DNA of 39,809 nt from Schlesneria sp. (GCA_028291515.1 JAQGHU010000047.1:1-39809); one strand, 5' to 3'; shown: positions 22,867-33,300, counted from the stretch's first letter. The notes: generated from the sequence alone by a model not told the origin. Translations and numbers: made by a program.

Positions 22867-23334
22867 TCATTGGCCTTTCTTCCTCTGAATGGCATGCAAG
22901 TAGTCTACTAGCGGAACAAGCTTGAATACATCTTTGGTTTGAGCGGCAAGCTGGATTCCCACGATGTCTGTCGGCTCAAACGGCCCGAGTAGTTCGCACT
23001 TCGCTTGATCAAGTACCCAGACCATCTCACGACCGTCTTCGACTTTGCCAAAAATCAGAGCGTCGGTGCCGAGGGCGCCGATCGTGATGTTGTCGAGAAG
23101 CCTCTTCTGACTGCAGACGAGATAGAATCCGTATTTGTCTCGCGCATCGCCCACCGCAACATTGGGTGCAACTTCCACCCATAATTCGGCAAAGGCTTCG
23201 TTGACTCCTTTGTCAATTTCGTCCATGAACCCACAGCCACTGCTGACTACAAGCGAACAGGCCGCGCACGCCTTTACCAGCTCGACGCAGCCCGCTTTTG
23301 ACGGGTTGCGGAGAATCACTTGCTGACTTCCCAT
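22867..23334 (-). CDS. Array member: soluble-domain protein, copy 2 with altered head
   Basis: 155 residues. The domain AELWVEVAPNVAVGDARDKY onward, to HAIQRKKGQ, matches the copy at 19731-20183, with a 3-residue insertion (GFMDEIDKGVNEA). The head is different: MGSQQVILRNPSKAGCVELV replaces MREFF, then the hydrophobic stretch and VSSGC lipobox-like site. The start overlaps the end of the WD40 gene by 19 nt. The duplication border thus falls inside the head, and the start may be makeshift. Function unknown. Confidence 0.65.
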   Translation of the reverse strand: MGSQQVILRNPSKAGCVELVKACAACSLVVSSGCGFMDEIDKGVNEAFAELWVEVAPNVAVGDARDKYGFYLVCSQKRLLDNITIGALGTDALIFGKVEDGREMVWVLDQAKCELLGPFEPTDIVGIQLAAQTKDVFKLVPLVDYLHAIQRKKGQ

Positions 23335-24314
23335 ACACGGACGGTTGTATCGCGACTGCCCGATGCGAGTCGATTGCCCTTCTGGTTGAACTGAAGTTTT
23401 AAGACGGCTCCGGTGTGTCCTTCCAAGCCGATTGGGCTTGCTTCTTTGTTAGTGAGATTCCACAGCCAAATCTGGGTCCCCACCCCTGCCGCCAGCAGTT
23501 TGCCGTCTGGGGCGAATTGGAGCCCGAACGCGCTGGTCGAAGTTGGCATAATTCTGATTTGCTTTCCCGTCTGTGTTTCCCACAAGACGACGGTGTTGTC
23601 GGGCCCAGAAGTCGCCACGGTTTTACCATCGGGACTGAAGGTGATCGACAGGATGTTATGTAGATGTCCATCGAAAGTATTCTGCAACTCCAGTGAACTC
23701 GCATCCCATACTTGTACAGCGCACGACCGGGCAAACGAAGAACCTCCTGATGCTAGTGATTTCCCGTTTTTGCTAATTGCCAGGCTGTTGAGAGAAAAAA
23801 GGCGATCACCAGAAGTAGCAGTGACCTTCGATGTTTTTTTCTGCTTTTTTGTGTCGGCATCCCAAATAGTAATGTCGTCGTTACCCGCGGAGGCGACGGC
23901 CGTTCCGTCAGGGGAAAACACGACGCCGTTCACGCACGACTGGTGCCCTTGCCATGACGCAAACACCTTCTTCTGCTCGACGTTGATCAGCTCAATCACC
24001 CCACTAGCGAATCCTCTGACGCAAATGCGGCCATCTAGACTGAGGTCGCAGCAGCCAAGTCGAGTGCCGTCGCGATTATCGCGCTCGACGATTGTTGACT
24101 CGCCCGTCCCTTTTACCAGATCCCAAACATGAATCGCGAGTTTGTCCGTACACGAGACGACAGAGTCATCTTTGGACCTAAAAGCGATGGCGACAATCTC
24201 CCCTTGATGTGAGAAGACGTGAGTCGCGGTCTGCTGCTCAGAAGCTTCGCTCGCATCACAAGCAACAGGGATCACTGACAACAGGCCCACGCAAAGGATG
24301 GTTGATCTGATCAT
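23316..24314 (-). CDS. Secreted WD40-repeat protein
   Basis: 332 residues from ATG 24314, which has AAGGAG 6 nt upstream. Signal peptide MIRSTILCVGLLSVIPVA. About seven WD40-type blades follow, for example INGVVFSP-type SCVNGVVFSPDGTAVASAGN, ILSITFSPDGKTVATSGPDN and VLKLQFNQKGNRLASGSRDT with VRVWEVSK, forming a beta-propeller used for protein-protein contacts. No catalytic domain is attached. It is the first gene of the minus-strand array and is transcribed away from hldE; the 89-nt gap between the two should hold divergent promoters. Whether it works with the array products is inferred only from the operon-like order. Confidence 0.88.
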   Translation of the reverse strand: MIRSTILCVGLLSVIPVACDASEASEQQTATHVFSHQGEIVAIAFRSKDDSVVSCTDKLAIHVWDLVKGTGESTIVERDNRDGTRLGCCDLSLDGRICVRGFASGVIELINVEQKKVFASWQGHQSCVNGVVFSPDGTAVASAGNDDITIWDADTKKQKKTSKVTATSGDRLFSLNSLAISKNGKSLASGGSSFARSCAVQVWDASSLELQNTFDGHLHNILSITFSPDGKTVATSGPDNTVVLWETQTGKQIRIMPTSTSAFGLQFAPDGKLLAAGVGTQIWLWNLTNKEASPIGLEGHTGAVLKLQFNQKGNRLASGSRDTTVRVWEVSK

Positions 24315-24403
24315 AGCTGGCTCCTTCACGATCGCTCAAATGCTGATCGAAACGGTATGCTGCTTATAACCTACTCAATCACGAGGAGGTTCGCGAGCCG
24401 TAT

Positions 24404-25900
24404 TTGCAGCAGGGCCAACTGATGATACCGCTGATTGATCGCTGGAATTCCGTTGGTCGCCCACGTGTTTGCGTGATCGGCGATCTGATTCTGGATTGCT
24501 ATCACTGGGGGGCTGCCGAGCGGATTAGCCCTGAAGCTCCCGTGCTGGTGCTGCGATCTGAAGGGGAGGAGGATCGTCTCGGCGGGGCCGCCAGCGTGGC
24601 ATCGCTGTTGCGAGGGTTAAATTGCGATGTCTCGTTGATTGGGATTGTGGGGGATGACGTTGAAGGGCGGCGCATCAAGACGCTCGTTGCGGAGATGGGG
24701 GTTGATCCTCGCCCCATCATCGTCGATCCGAGTCGGCCGACGACGAAGAAGACTCGGATTCTGGGGAGTACGAATCAGCGACAGCCTCACCAGTTGCTGC
24801 GGCTTGACCGCGAATGCACTCGTCTCGTTGACGGCGAACTCGAACAGACGTTGATTGACGCGATCACTGCAGCCATTCCGCAGGCGTCGATGGTGCTGGT
24901 TTCTGACTATGGCAAAGGGTGCTGCACCCCCGTGTTGCTGAGAACGATCTTTGACGTTGCGAAACGCCACGGGATACCTGTCGCGGTCGATCCGGCGAAA
25001 AATGTCTCTTACGATCGCTATCGCAACGCCTCGATCCTGACACCGAATCGGACGGAGGCGAGTGCGGCGACGGGAACAAAGATTCACACTTCCATCGACG
25101 CCGCGAACGCGGGCCGCAAACTCTGCGTGGATCTCGACATCCAGACGGTAGTCCTGAAGCTCGACCGTGAGGGACTGGTGATCTGTCATCGCACAGAGCC
25201 GCCGCAAGTGGTCCAGACGGTCCCTCGAACGGTCTGTGACGTGACCGGGGCAGGGGACATGGTGCTGGCTGTCCTTGGTCTGTGCCTCGCGAATGACTGG
25301 TCGTTGACGGACGCCGCCGAAGTCGCCAACGTCGCGGCGGGTCTGGAAGTCGAACGAGTTGGCGTGACACAGATCAGTCGCGAAGAGATTGCCGCATCAC
25401 TGCGAGCGGCCAAAAGTCGTACGACTCATCAAAAGGTGGTCACGTGCGAGTTCGCAGGTGAGCTCGCAGATCGGTATCGGCAGGAAGGGCGAAAGATCAC
25501 GTTCACGAATGGCTGCTTCGATCTCTTTCATGCAGGGCATCTGCATAGTTTGGAACAGGCGGGCAGCCACGGTGATATCCTGTTCGTGGCCGTGAATGAT
25601 GACAGCAGCATTTCCCGCCTGAAAGGATCGGGACGCCCCATCATTCCGCAGGAACAGCGACTGGCGATTGTGGCCGCTTTGTCGTGCGTCGATCATGTCA
25701 TCTTGATGGACGAAGACACTCCGCATCGGATCCTCAATTCAGTTCGCCCGCATGTACTCGCCAAAGGTGCCCCTTACACACCGTCACAAGTTGTCGGCGG
25801 CGAGATCGTGCTGGAATACGGCGGCACAATCGCGATTACCGAGACCTTGCCCGATCTGTCGACAACGTTGCTGCAGGCTCGCATCGCAACAGGATCTTGA
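24404..25900 (+). CDS. hldE: Bifunctional heptose 7-phosphate kinase / heptose 1-phosphate adenylyltransferase
   Basis: Makes ADP-heptose precursor for lipopolysaccharide inner core: kinase then adenylyl transfer on D-glycero-beta-D-manno-heptose. The N-terminal PfkB/ribokinase domain (about 1-330) shows VIGDLILDCYHWGAAERISP, RLGGAASVA and the catalytic DVTGAGD at 279-285. The C-terminal cytidylyltransferase-like domain (about 355-498) has TNGCFDLFHAGHLHSL with HAGH at 376-379, GRPIIPQEQRL, and DHVILMDEDTP. Length of 498 matches bifunctional HldE. The start is either TTG 24404, with GAGGAGG upstream at a long spacing, or ATG 24422. Presence supports a Gram-negative-type envelope with LPS. Confidence 0.95.
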   Translation: MQQGQLMIPLIDRWNSVGRPRVCVIGDLILDCYHWGAAERISPEAPVLVLRSEGEEDRLGGAASVASLLRGLNCDVSLIGIVGDDVEGRRIKTLVAEMGVDPRPIIVDPSRPTTKKTRILGSTNQRQPHQLLRLDRECTRLVDGELEQTLIDAITAAIPQASMVLVSDYGKGCCTPVLLRTIFDVAKRHGIPVAVDPAKNVSYDRYRNASILTPNRTEASAATGTKIHTSIDAANAGRKLCVDLDIQTVVLKLDREGLVICHRTEPPQVVQTVPRTVCDVTGAGDMVLAVLGLCLANDWSLTDAAEVANVAAGLEVERVGVTQISREEIAASLRAAKSRTTHQKVVTCEFAGELADRYRQEGRKITFTNGCFDLFHAGHLHSLEQAGSHGDILFVAVNDDSSISRLKGSGRPIIPQEQRLAIVAALSCVDHVILMDEDTPHRILNSVRPHVLAKGAPYTPSQVVGGEIVLEYGGTIAITETLPDLSTTLLQARIATGS

Positions 25901-26972
25901 GAGGAGGTCCTTCGCTTTTCTGATCCTCCCGCGTGCCATACACCCAGCGCCGGTTGATCAACGTCGATCGACGCTCAACCGGGGCTTCTCGTTGGTCCAG
26001 CCCGGCACCTTGCCAATGCGGAGACACCGCCAATGAGTGGTATTTCGACGGTCCGTTGCTGAGTCGCAGACAGCTTATCCGAAGCGGTCAGGGAGTGGCA
26101 TGTTCACACTGGATGTGATCTGTCACAAAACATCCACTTTTTTGAGGAAAACGGCCAAAAACAGCCCCTTTTTGTCCCCCAATGTCAAAATCTGTCCTGG
26201 GGTGTCAAAATTTGTCAGTGACCGTCGGCTTTGTAGGCGAGCATCCACCCGTAAGTCACGAGACATTTCAAGGAAAATGGCAAAATATCCAAAACACCGT
26301 CTAGCTCGACTCACGCGAGATATGGCATAACGGGACATCCAGCAGGAGCTGAAACTCTGTGGACCGTAACCAACGGCCACACGTGTCGACCCGCCAAATC
26401 GGGGTCAACATGTGTGGCCGTTTTTCGTAGGAGGCAGATCAAAGTGTCAGTTCAACACCGTCATTCTCAAAATCTGGCTAGACATCTCGCTGACAAAATC
26501 GCAGACACCCCCAAAACACTGCCGTGGACTGACAAATTCTGCCATTTCGTAATGTTCGAGACGGGATAGCTCGGTTCACGGTATCCAATCCCGCCAAGAG
26601 ATTGTGCGAGGTCGATACGCGAACCACCTCGCACCATCATCGCAACTTCCGCACGTTCCCTGCCTGTCAAATGTGAAAGGCGAGGGCCATCAACGGCTTA
26701 GGGATTCAGAAAGGGCTACAAATCAAGGGCCAAACCGATTGTTACGCAACGCCGCGCGAAGTCTCAATCCTCTTTCACGGACTCTCCTGCAAGGATATAA
26801 TTGAGCAAAACATGGCCTCGAACAGCGCGCGGACACTTCGAACGAATAGCTTCAGGTTCTGTCATACGGACTCGACGAAAGCGTCTGATATCGCATCAGC
26901 CGCTGACCAAGTGATGGGATTGCTTTCAGTCAGGGGTAGAATTCACCGGCGCGACGTTGTCGAGGGGATCTC
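25901..26972. other. Long intergenic region with TGTCA repeats and a terminator
   Basis: About 1.07 kb without a convincing gene. It contains TGTCAAAATCTGTC (26183-26196) and TGTCAAAATTTGTC (26203-26216), an 11-bp inverted match AATTTGTCAGT (26209-26219) to ACTGACAAATT (26528-26538), and a large hairpin with T-run at 26373-26425. This arrangement resembles the ends of a decayed insertion element, but no transposase coding sequence is visible between them. Confidence 0.5.
26373..26425 (+). terminator. Strong rho-independent terminator-like hairpin
   Basis: Arms 26373-26392 and 26402-26421 are inverted repeats of 20 nt matching at 18 positions (ACGGCCACACGTGT side and TGTGTGGCCGT side), with a 9-nt loop and the run TTTTT from 26421. 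It reads on the plus strand, although no plus-strand gene ends nearby except hldE about 470 nt upstream. Confidence 0.65.
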
Positions 26973-28292
26973 ATGCGGCATGTGGTGACACTTCTGTTCC
27001 TGACCGTGATGCTGACGCAGCACGGCACCTGCATGGCGGATTCAGCAGCCGATATTGCGGCGGCTCGTCAGACGTTTCTCAAGGACATGAGAAAAAAGTC
27101 GCCCACGGAGCGAGCCCACGCCGTCACCGAATTTGCGAAGTATCCGATTGAAGAGACGTTAGAAACGCTGCTGAAGCGCGGGTTGGACGAACACGATCCC
27201 TCTGTCCGCACGGCGACTCGACTAGCGCTGCGTGAGGCGGGCAAGTTTGCCGACTCGGCCAGATTCCTCAATGAAGAATTCAAACGGTACGTCAAGAAGC
27301 AATTCAACGAAGAAATCTTGTGCTGCCTGTTGGAGGGCATGATCTCGGCCACTGACGAAGCGGGACGGGATGAGGCAGTCAAGACGCTCGATGACTACCT
27401 GGCATCCCCAAAAGGGAACTTGATCATCCCGATGGCATTGATCGACGACCTGGGGCAACAGTCAGGTCCCGAAGCGGTCGAGTTGATTAAAGTGCTGACT
27501 CGAGCCAAGCCATTCGAAAAACTGTTCGGTTATCGTCGCTGCGTCGTGCAAGCGATGTCGAAAAGTCACGAACCATCGGCGATCGGCTTCCTAGTCGAGA
27601 TGCTGCCAAAAACCAACAGCCTGGTTCAAGCCGACATTATCGATCATCTGACCAGGGTGACGAAACAGAAGTTCAAGGACAATGATCGCGATTGGACCAA
27701 CTGGTGGATCGAGAACCAGGCGACGTTCAAGTTCCCCAAAGTGGTCGACGACACCGAGGTCTCGGCCGATCTGCATCAGACAACCTACTACGGCATTCCC
27801 ATCTGTGCCAAACGCATTGTCTTCGTGCTTGATACGTCGGGCAGCATGCGCGGTCTGCCAATCGAAACAGCGAAATTCGCCTTGCTGAAGACGATCGATT
27901 CACTGCCGGAAGCAGTCAACTTTGACGTTGTCATGTTCGACCAGGCATCCGCCGTCTGGCAACCTCGTCTGGTTCCGGCCAGTCGCACCGCCAAGCAGTC
28001 GGTCGCGGAGACGGTGATGTCGCGAGGCCTCGGACCGGGAACGGCATCGCACGCGGCCCTCAACGCGGCCTTCAACCTGAATCCCGAAGTGATCTACTTC
28101 CTGTCCGATGGGGAACCAACCGATGGTCAACCGGCGACCATCGTCGAATCGATGGTCGAACGAAACAGAACTCGTCGAGTGACGATTCACACGATTGGCG
28201 TGGTCACTCAACGAAATGGCGGGGCGGGCCTGACATACTTCATGAAACCACTCGCGGAACGCAACACAGGCGTATTCCGCCTTGTCGAGTAA
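26973..28292 (+). CDS. Secreted HEAT-repeat and von Willebrand factor A domain protein
   Basis: 439 residues. Signal peptide MRHVVTLLFLTVMLTQHGTC (with a possible processing site near Ala22). Residues about 30-230 are alpha-helical HEAT-like repeats (VTEFAKYPIEETLETLLKRG; TRLALREAGKFADSARFL; SAIGFLVEMLPKT). A Trp-rich linker (DWTNWWIENQATFKFP) leads to a VWA domain with the MIDAS motif DTSGSM at 287-292, plus FLSDGEPTDG near the end, so metal-dependent protein binding is expected. GAGGGG precedes the ATG. The next gene converges 9 nt away. Such HEAT/VWA combinations are common in planctomycetes; role unknown. Confidence 0.9.
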   Translation: MRHVVTLLFLTVMLTQHGTCMADSAADIAAARQTFLKDMRKKSPTERAHAVTEFAKYPIEETLETLLKRGLDEHDPSVRTATRLALREAGKFADSARFLNEEFKRYVKKQFNEEILCCLLEGMISATDEAGRDEAVKTLDDYLASPKGNLIIPMALIDDLGQQSGPEAVELIKVLTRAKPFEKLFGYRRCVVQAMSKSHEPSAIGFLVEMLPKTNSLVQADIIDHLTRVTKQKFKDNDRDWTNWWIENQATFKFPKVVDDTEVSADLHQTTYYGIPICAKRIVFVLDTSGSMRGLPIETAKFALLKTIDSLPEAVNFDVVMFDQASAVWQPRLVPASRTAKQSVAETVMSRGLGPGTASHAALNAAFNLNPEVIYFLSDGEPTDGQPATIVESMVERNRTRRVTIHTIGVVTQRNGGAGLTYFMKPLAERNTGVFRLVE

Positions 28293-28301
28293 GCACGATC
28301 T

Positions 28302-28541
28302 CTACGTGGGGGCGAATTCTTCGCGAGCGTAGAACTCCAGGTAACCGCAGGTCTGGCAGCGGTATGCGCCTAGTGGGAGCAGGGAATGGCGCCTGGGGAT
28401 TTTGAGTCCACCCCAGAACGCTTTTTTCGGTGGTCCCTCCTGCCAGGAACTGACGAGCACACCGCCATAGGTGCAATCCAACGCGTGACCTTGAATCATC
28501 TCACCTTGGCATTTCGGACAGACAGACGGCACCTGATCCAT
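28302..28541 (-). CDS. Small zinc-ribbon protein (PF20097/DUF6487-like)
   Basis: 79 residues with two CxxC knuckles: CPKCQGEMIQGHALD near residue 8 and YRCQTCGYLEFYARE near residue 61. Between them are SSWQEGPPKKAFWGG and the IPRRHSLLPLGAYRC segment typical of the PF20097-type zinc-ribbon family. Probably binds one zinc ion; its partner is unknown. It converges with the VWA gene. Confidence 0.85.
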   Translation of the reverse strand: MDQVPSVCPKCQGEMIQGHALDCTYGGVLVSSWQEGPPKKAFWGGLKIPRRHSLLPLGAYRCQTCGYLEFYAREEFAPT

Positions 28542-28622
28542 AGCAGATTCCCTTCAGTAAGTATTCGTAAATCTGCCGTTCAGAACGAAAGCACGCCGAG
28601 ATGGATCACGAAATCGGACGAA

Positions 28623-30095
28623 CTACTGTTGAAGTAACTCTTCGACCGGCATGCCGGTCGTCGCGGTGACGTTCGCCGCGGATTGGGCGAGTTCATTCAA
28701 TAGGTCGAGGTAAATCCGTTGATTCTGAATGATGCTCGTGCGAGCCTGCATCACGCGCACGATGTCGACTTCGCCTGCAACGAACTGGGTTTCCAGTTGT
28801 TGCAGCTCGTTCGGCAGATCGGACTGGCGAAAATCCGCGTCTTCGGCGACCGCTTCCGAAGCCACCTTGTATCGCTCCCAAGCCGCCTTGGCTTCCAGTT
28901 CGGCTCGACGAGCAATCTGCTGCCAGGTCGTCAACCGCTGAGCGAACTCGGCAGCACGCTGTCGTTCCAGCGGCCGGCCGCTATTGATCACCGGGATATC
29001 CACTTGAACGCGAAAACCCAGGAAGCTGGTCCCGTCCAGAGTCCGCTGGTAGTAAGGTCCAATCTGCAGGTCGGGAGTTTTCGCCGCTGTGGCCAAACTC
29101 AGATTCGCCCGAGCGACATCAACGTCCGAATGAGCGGCCATGACATCAGGTCGCGAAACCGCGCGACTGGCGACCATCATCTTTTCTCGTTCTGCGACCG
29201 TATCCAGAGGGATCTCAATTTCCAGCGTTCTCGGTTCCAGCGTCACGCTCGATGGGTTCCGCCAGAGAATGGATCGCAGGTCTCCGGTGATCGTCATGGG
29301 ATCTTCGGCCGACATGCCCAGTTGCCGCTTCAAGTCACGGACGGCTGTTTCTGCGTTGGCTTTCGCGAGTCGAAGTTGCTGGTGAGTGGATCGCGTGTCG
29401 ATTCGAACCATCACCACATCGGCCGCTGTGGCCTGACCTGCATCCAATTGTTTCTCGAGCGTTCGCAACAGTTCCTGATTATTCGCATGACTGGCCATCG
29501 CCAGATCATGCAGTCCACGGAGGTAAAGCACCGAAAAATACAGCCGCTCGGTCTGAGCGACATTCTGAAGTTCCGCTTGATGAATGTTCCAGCGCGTACT
29601 GTTCAATGTGGCGCAGGCACCTTCTTCTCGAAACTGTTGTTGATGAGCCAACTGAATGGTTTGCATCAGCAAGACATAGTGATACGTCGTTCCCGATCCA
29701 CCAAAACGCGTGTCCTGATAGGGGGTCGCCTGGATCTGGACATACGGGTTGAACGGATATGTCTGGGCAACGCCCAGTGCGGCCGAACTGACGTTTTCGG
29801 CCTGCCGAGCGGCAATCAGATCGGGGTTCTGCGACAAGCCAAGGGAGATTCCAGAGGACAGCGAAAGCTCATTGACCATGGGAACCGCGTCAACGATCGC
29901 GGCTTCTTCGTGAAACACCTGCTCGACAGCTTCAGACGACTCCACAGAATCCTGATCGACCCGTTCGACTTTAGTGACCGAGGGTGCAGCAGCATGTCGC
30001 TTGGAATCACGATGCGCCAGATAGCGATTCGCCGTGGAACTGCATCCACTGCAAACAGCAATACCCACCCAGGCCAAGATCCATCGTGCCTTCAT
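28623..30095 (-). CDS. TolC-family outer membrane efflux lipoprotein
   Basis: 490 residues from ATG 30095, which has AAGGAG 5 nt upstream. Lipoprotein signal with Cys18 (ILAWVGIAVCSGC). The rest is the TolC/OprM repeat: two outer-membrane-factor halves, with NPDLIAARQAENVSSAALGV and later RPDVMAAHSDVDVARANLSL, plus long helical stretches. It should form the outer-membrane exit duct of the tripartite efflux pump encoded just upstream. A 234-nt gap separates it from the RND gene; no gene lies in that gap, and it may hold an extra promoter. C-terminal stretch ANVTATTGMPVEELLQQ is usual for the family. Confidence 0.92.
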   Translation of the reverse strand: MKARWILAWVGIAVCSGCSSTANRYLAHRDSKRHAAAPSVTKVERVDQDSVESSEAVEQVFHEEAAIVDAVPMVNELSLSSGISLGLSQNPDLIAARQAENVSSAALGVAQTYPFNPYVQIQATPYQDTRFGGSGTTYHYVLLMQTIQLAHQQQFREEGACATLNSTRWNIHQAELQNVAQTERLYFSVLYLRGLHDLAMASHANNQELLRTLEKQLDAGQATAADVVMVRIDTRSTHQQLRLAKANAETAVRDLKRQLGMSAEDPMTITGDLRSILWRNPSSVTLEPRTLEIEIPLDTVAEREKMMVASRAVSRPDVMAAHSDVDVARANLSLATAAKTPDLQIGPYYQRTLDGTSFLGFRVQVDIPVINSGRPLERQRAAEFAQRLTTWQQIARRAELEAKAAWERYKVASEAVAEDADFRQSDLPNELQQLETQFVAGEVDIVRVMQARTSIIQNQRIYLDLLNELAQSAANVTATTGMPVEELLQQ

Positions 30096-30329
30096 CATCA
30101 CTCCTTCGACGAGGCCCGACCAAATGTAAGTCCACTTCGGCGGGCTACCTTCGTCCATCGGATCGCGATGACGTGTCGCCGGACGACAACTTCCTCTCCC
30201 TAAATCGAGTTAACCTTGGCAACCAAAGATGCCGTCAAAGTCTCGCTGGGTGTTACAACGGGACGACCGCTTGTGCCGCCGATGCCGCACAAGCCGAATG
30301 CACCTGCCGTAACGATTATTCCGCAGGTA

Positions 30330-33300
30330 TCAGCTTTCCCGTGGGACAACGGCATGGCGTCCCCACAGCAGATACAACGGCGGCAGCAGGAACAGGTTGA
30401 GGATCGTCGAAGTCACGAGGCCCCCCACGATGACCACCGCCAGCGGATACTCGATTTCGTGCCCCGGCTTATTCCCCGAGATAGCCAATGGAAGCAGAGC
30501 CAGTGCCGTCGTGAGAACAGTCATCAAGATCGGAATCAATCGCTCTTCAGCACCGCGAATGACCAGGTTCAAGCCGAACGGCTCTCCCTCTTCTTCCTGC
30601 AGATGCCGGTAGTGACTCACCAGCATGATTCCATTGCGAGCCGCGATGCCCAGAACGGTCACAAAGCCGATCAACGATCCCAGCGACAGCACGCCGCCGG
30701 ACAGCCATGCGGCGACGACGCCACCGATCAGAGCGAAGGGGATTGTGAGCGTGACCATCAGTGTCAGCCGCAGCGACTGAAAATCGATGTACAGGATCAG
30801 CAGAATGCCCATGAGCGAAACCAGCCCGAGACTGAACAGCCGCTGCTGCGATGCCTGACGCGCGGCATACTCACCGAGGAACTCGGGGTGGTATCCACGA
30901 TCAAACGGCATTTCTCGAACGGCCGTTTCGATATCACGAGCAACCGACCCCAAGTCGCGTCCCTTTGCATCGCAAGTGACATCGATGCGACGCGAACCTC
31001 CTTCGCGTTTCACTTCGTTGGGAGCGGGCACGATGCCGATTTCGGCCACGTCCTTGAGTGGAACTTGCCCACCGCTCGGTGTATCGATCCTCAAGTCATG
31101 CAGTGCTGCCAGGTCTGCCCGCGACTTATCGGTGCTCCAGACCACCACGTCAAATTTCTTCTGATTCTCGTAAACTTCACCAACCTTCATGCCGCGCAAC
31201 AGCGTCGTCACGGCCCGGCGTACCTGCCCGGGAGTCAGACCGAATCGCTCGGCGGCTTCTGGACGAAGACGAACTTCCACCTGTGGCACCAGCTCTTGCG
31301 ATTCCACTTTCAAATTCGAGACACCGTCAATCTTTCCGATCGTTGCTTCGACTTCTTTCGCTTTCTTTCTCAGCGTGGCGAGTTCGGCTCCATAGATTCG
31401 GACTACAATACTGGAACTGGCTCCGGTCAACACTTCCTTCACACGCTCGCGCAGGAACGTCAGGACATCGCGTTTCAGTCCGGGATAGCCATCAACCGCC
31501 TCCTGGATCTTTCCGAGTGTCTGTGTGTAATTCACATCGGGATCGATACTGATCCAGAGTTCGGTAAAGTTCGGGCCGACGACCTCATCGGCCACTTCGG
31601 CTCGACCAATGTGGCTGCCGAAGTTTCGCACGCCGGGGATCGCTCGCAGTTCACGGCTTGCCAGAATCGTGATTCGATCCATCGCTTCTATGGACGTGCC
31701 GGGCTTCTCGACAAAGTGCATCAGGAAGTCTGTCTCCTGGAAGTTCGGCATGAACTCTTGCCCCAGTCGATTGATCAGGCCGAACGTTGCCACGAACGCG
31801 ACAGCCAGGAACATCAGGGCCGACATTGGGCGGCTGACAAACCAGGGCAGAACCAACCGGTACGGCTCCCGCAACCAGCGACTGAGCGGAGGTTCGTGCG
31901 ATTTTCTCTGGGCATTCGGCAAGATCATCAGCGAGAGAGCGGGGGTGACGACAAGTGCCGTCAGCAACGAAGCCATGATCGCCAGAACGTAACCAATCGC
32001 CAGTGGCCGGAAGAAGGCCCCGGGCAGGCCGTCCAAAAAGAAGACCGGCAAGAACACCAGGACAATAATGATGGTTGCGTAGACAACAGCGCTCCGGACT
32101 TCCAGCGAGGCATCCAACACAACTCGGAATGCCGATCGCGGTTCGGCAAGAGATTGATTCAGACGCAAGCGACGGACAATGTTTTCGACATCGATAATGG
32201 CATCATCAACGACTTCACCCAAGGCAATCACCAACCCCGCAATGATCATCGTGTTGATGGTCAGGCCCCACCAATAGAGGACGACAATCGTGGCCACCAG
32301 GGATAGCGGGATCGCGGTCAGACTGATGACGGCGGTTCTCCAGTCGTACAGAAAGGCGATCAAGACGATCACAACCAGAACACAGCCGGTTAGCAGCGCG
32401 TGCGTCAAATTATCGATCGAGCGCTCGATGAACGTCGCCGGGCGAAAGATCGTGGGATCGAGCTCCACGTCCTTCAAACCTGGCTTGAGTGCCTCAAGAG
32501 CCTCTTCGACTTTGCGAGTCACTTCCAGCATGTTGGCGGCCGGCTGCTTCTCGACGATCAGCAGCAGCCCCGGTCCGTCATTGATGATTGCATCGCCAAT
32601 GGGAGGAGGCGAACCGACCTGCACATCGGCCACATCACCCAGCCTGAGGACGGCACCATCACGAAAGGCAACCACTGTGCGTGCGAGATCATCAGGGACT
32701 GAAACCGGCGACAATTGCCTGACTGCCATTCGCTGGTTGGGAGTATCAATGAAGCCGCCTGCATCAAGGACAACGGCGTCGGCGGCGGATTTTAGAACGG
32801 TGTCTAAGGTGACTTGATGAGCTCGCAATCGATCTGGATCGACGATGACCTGCAGTTGCTTATCGCGTTGACCCCAGATCGCAACGTTGGCCACACCGGG
32901 GATCGCCATCAGGCGTGGGCGAATGGTCCAGACGGCCAATTCGGTGAGATCCCGCTGAGAGAGTTTCTCGGACCAGACACCAATTTTCATCATTCGGCTT
33001 AACGATGACAGAGGCTGCAAGATCACCGGTGGACGTGCGACCGCGGGCAATCGCGGCGTCTCGACGGCCAGCCGCTCTTGCACCAATTGCCGGGCACGAT
33101 AGAGGTCGGCGTTCTGGTGCAGCAGCAGTCGTATCGAAGAAAGACCCAGCACCGATTTTGATCGCAACGTATCGAGGCCCGGTGTACCGATCAGCGCGTT
33201 TTCCAACGGGAACGTCACTAAGTTCTCAACCTCTTCGGCCGACAACCCCGGTGCTTCGGTCTGGATCTCCACGTAAGGGGGCGAGAACTCGGGGAACACA

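Noticed and set aside
28719-30203. 494-codon open frame antisense to the TolC-like gene
   Set aside because: It mirrors the TolC-like gene, has no domain of its own, and the minus-strand product is clearly recognisable.
30216-32306. 696-codon open frame antisense to the RND permease
   Set aside because: His/Gln-rich shadow typical of the reverse complement of a hydrophobic membrane protein gene.
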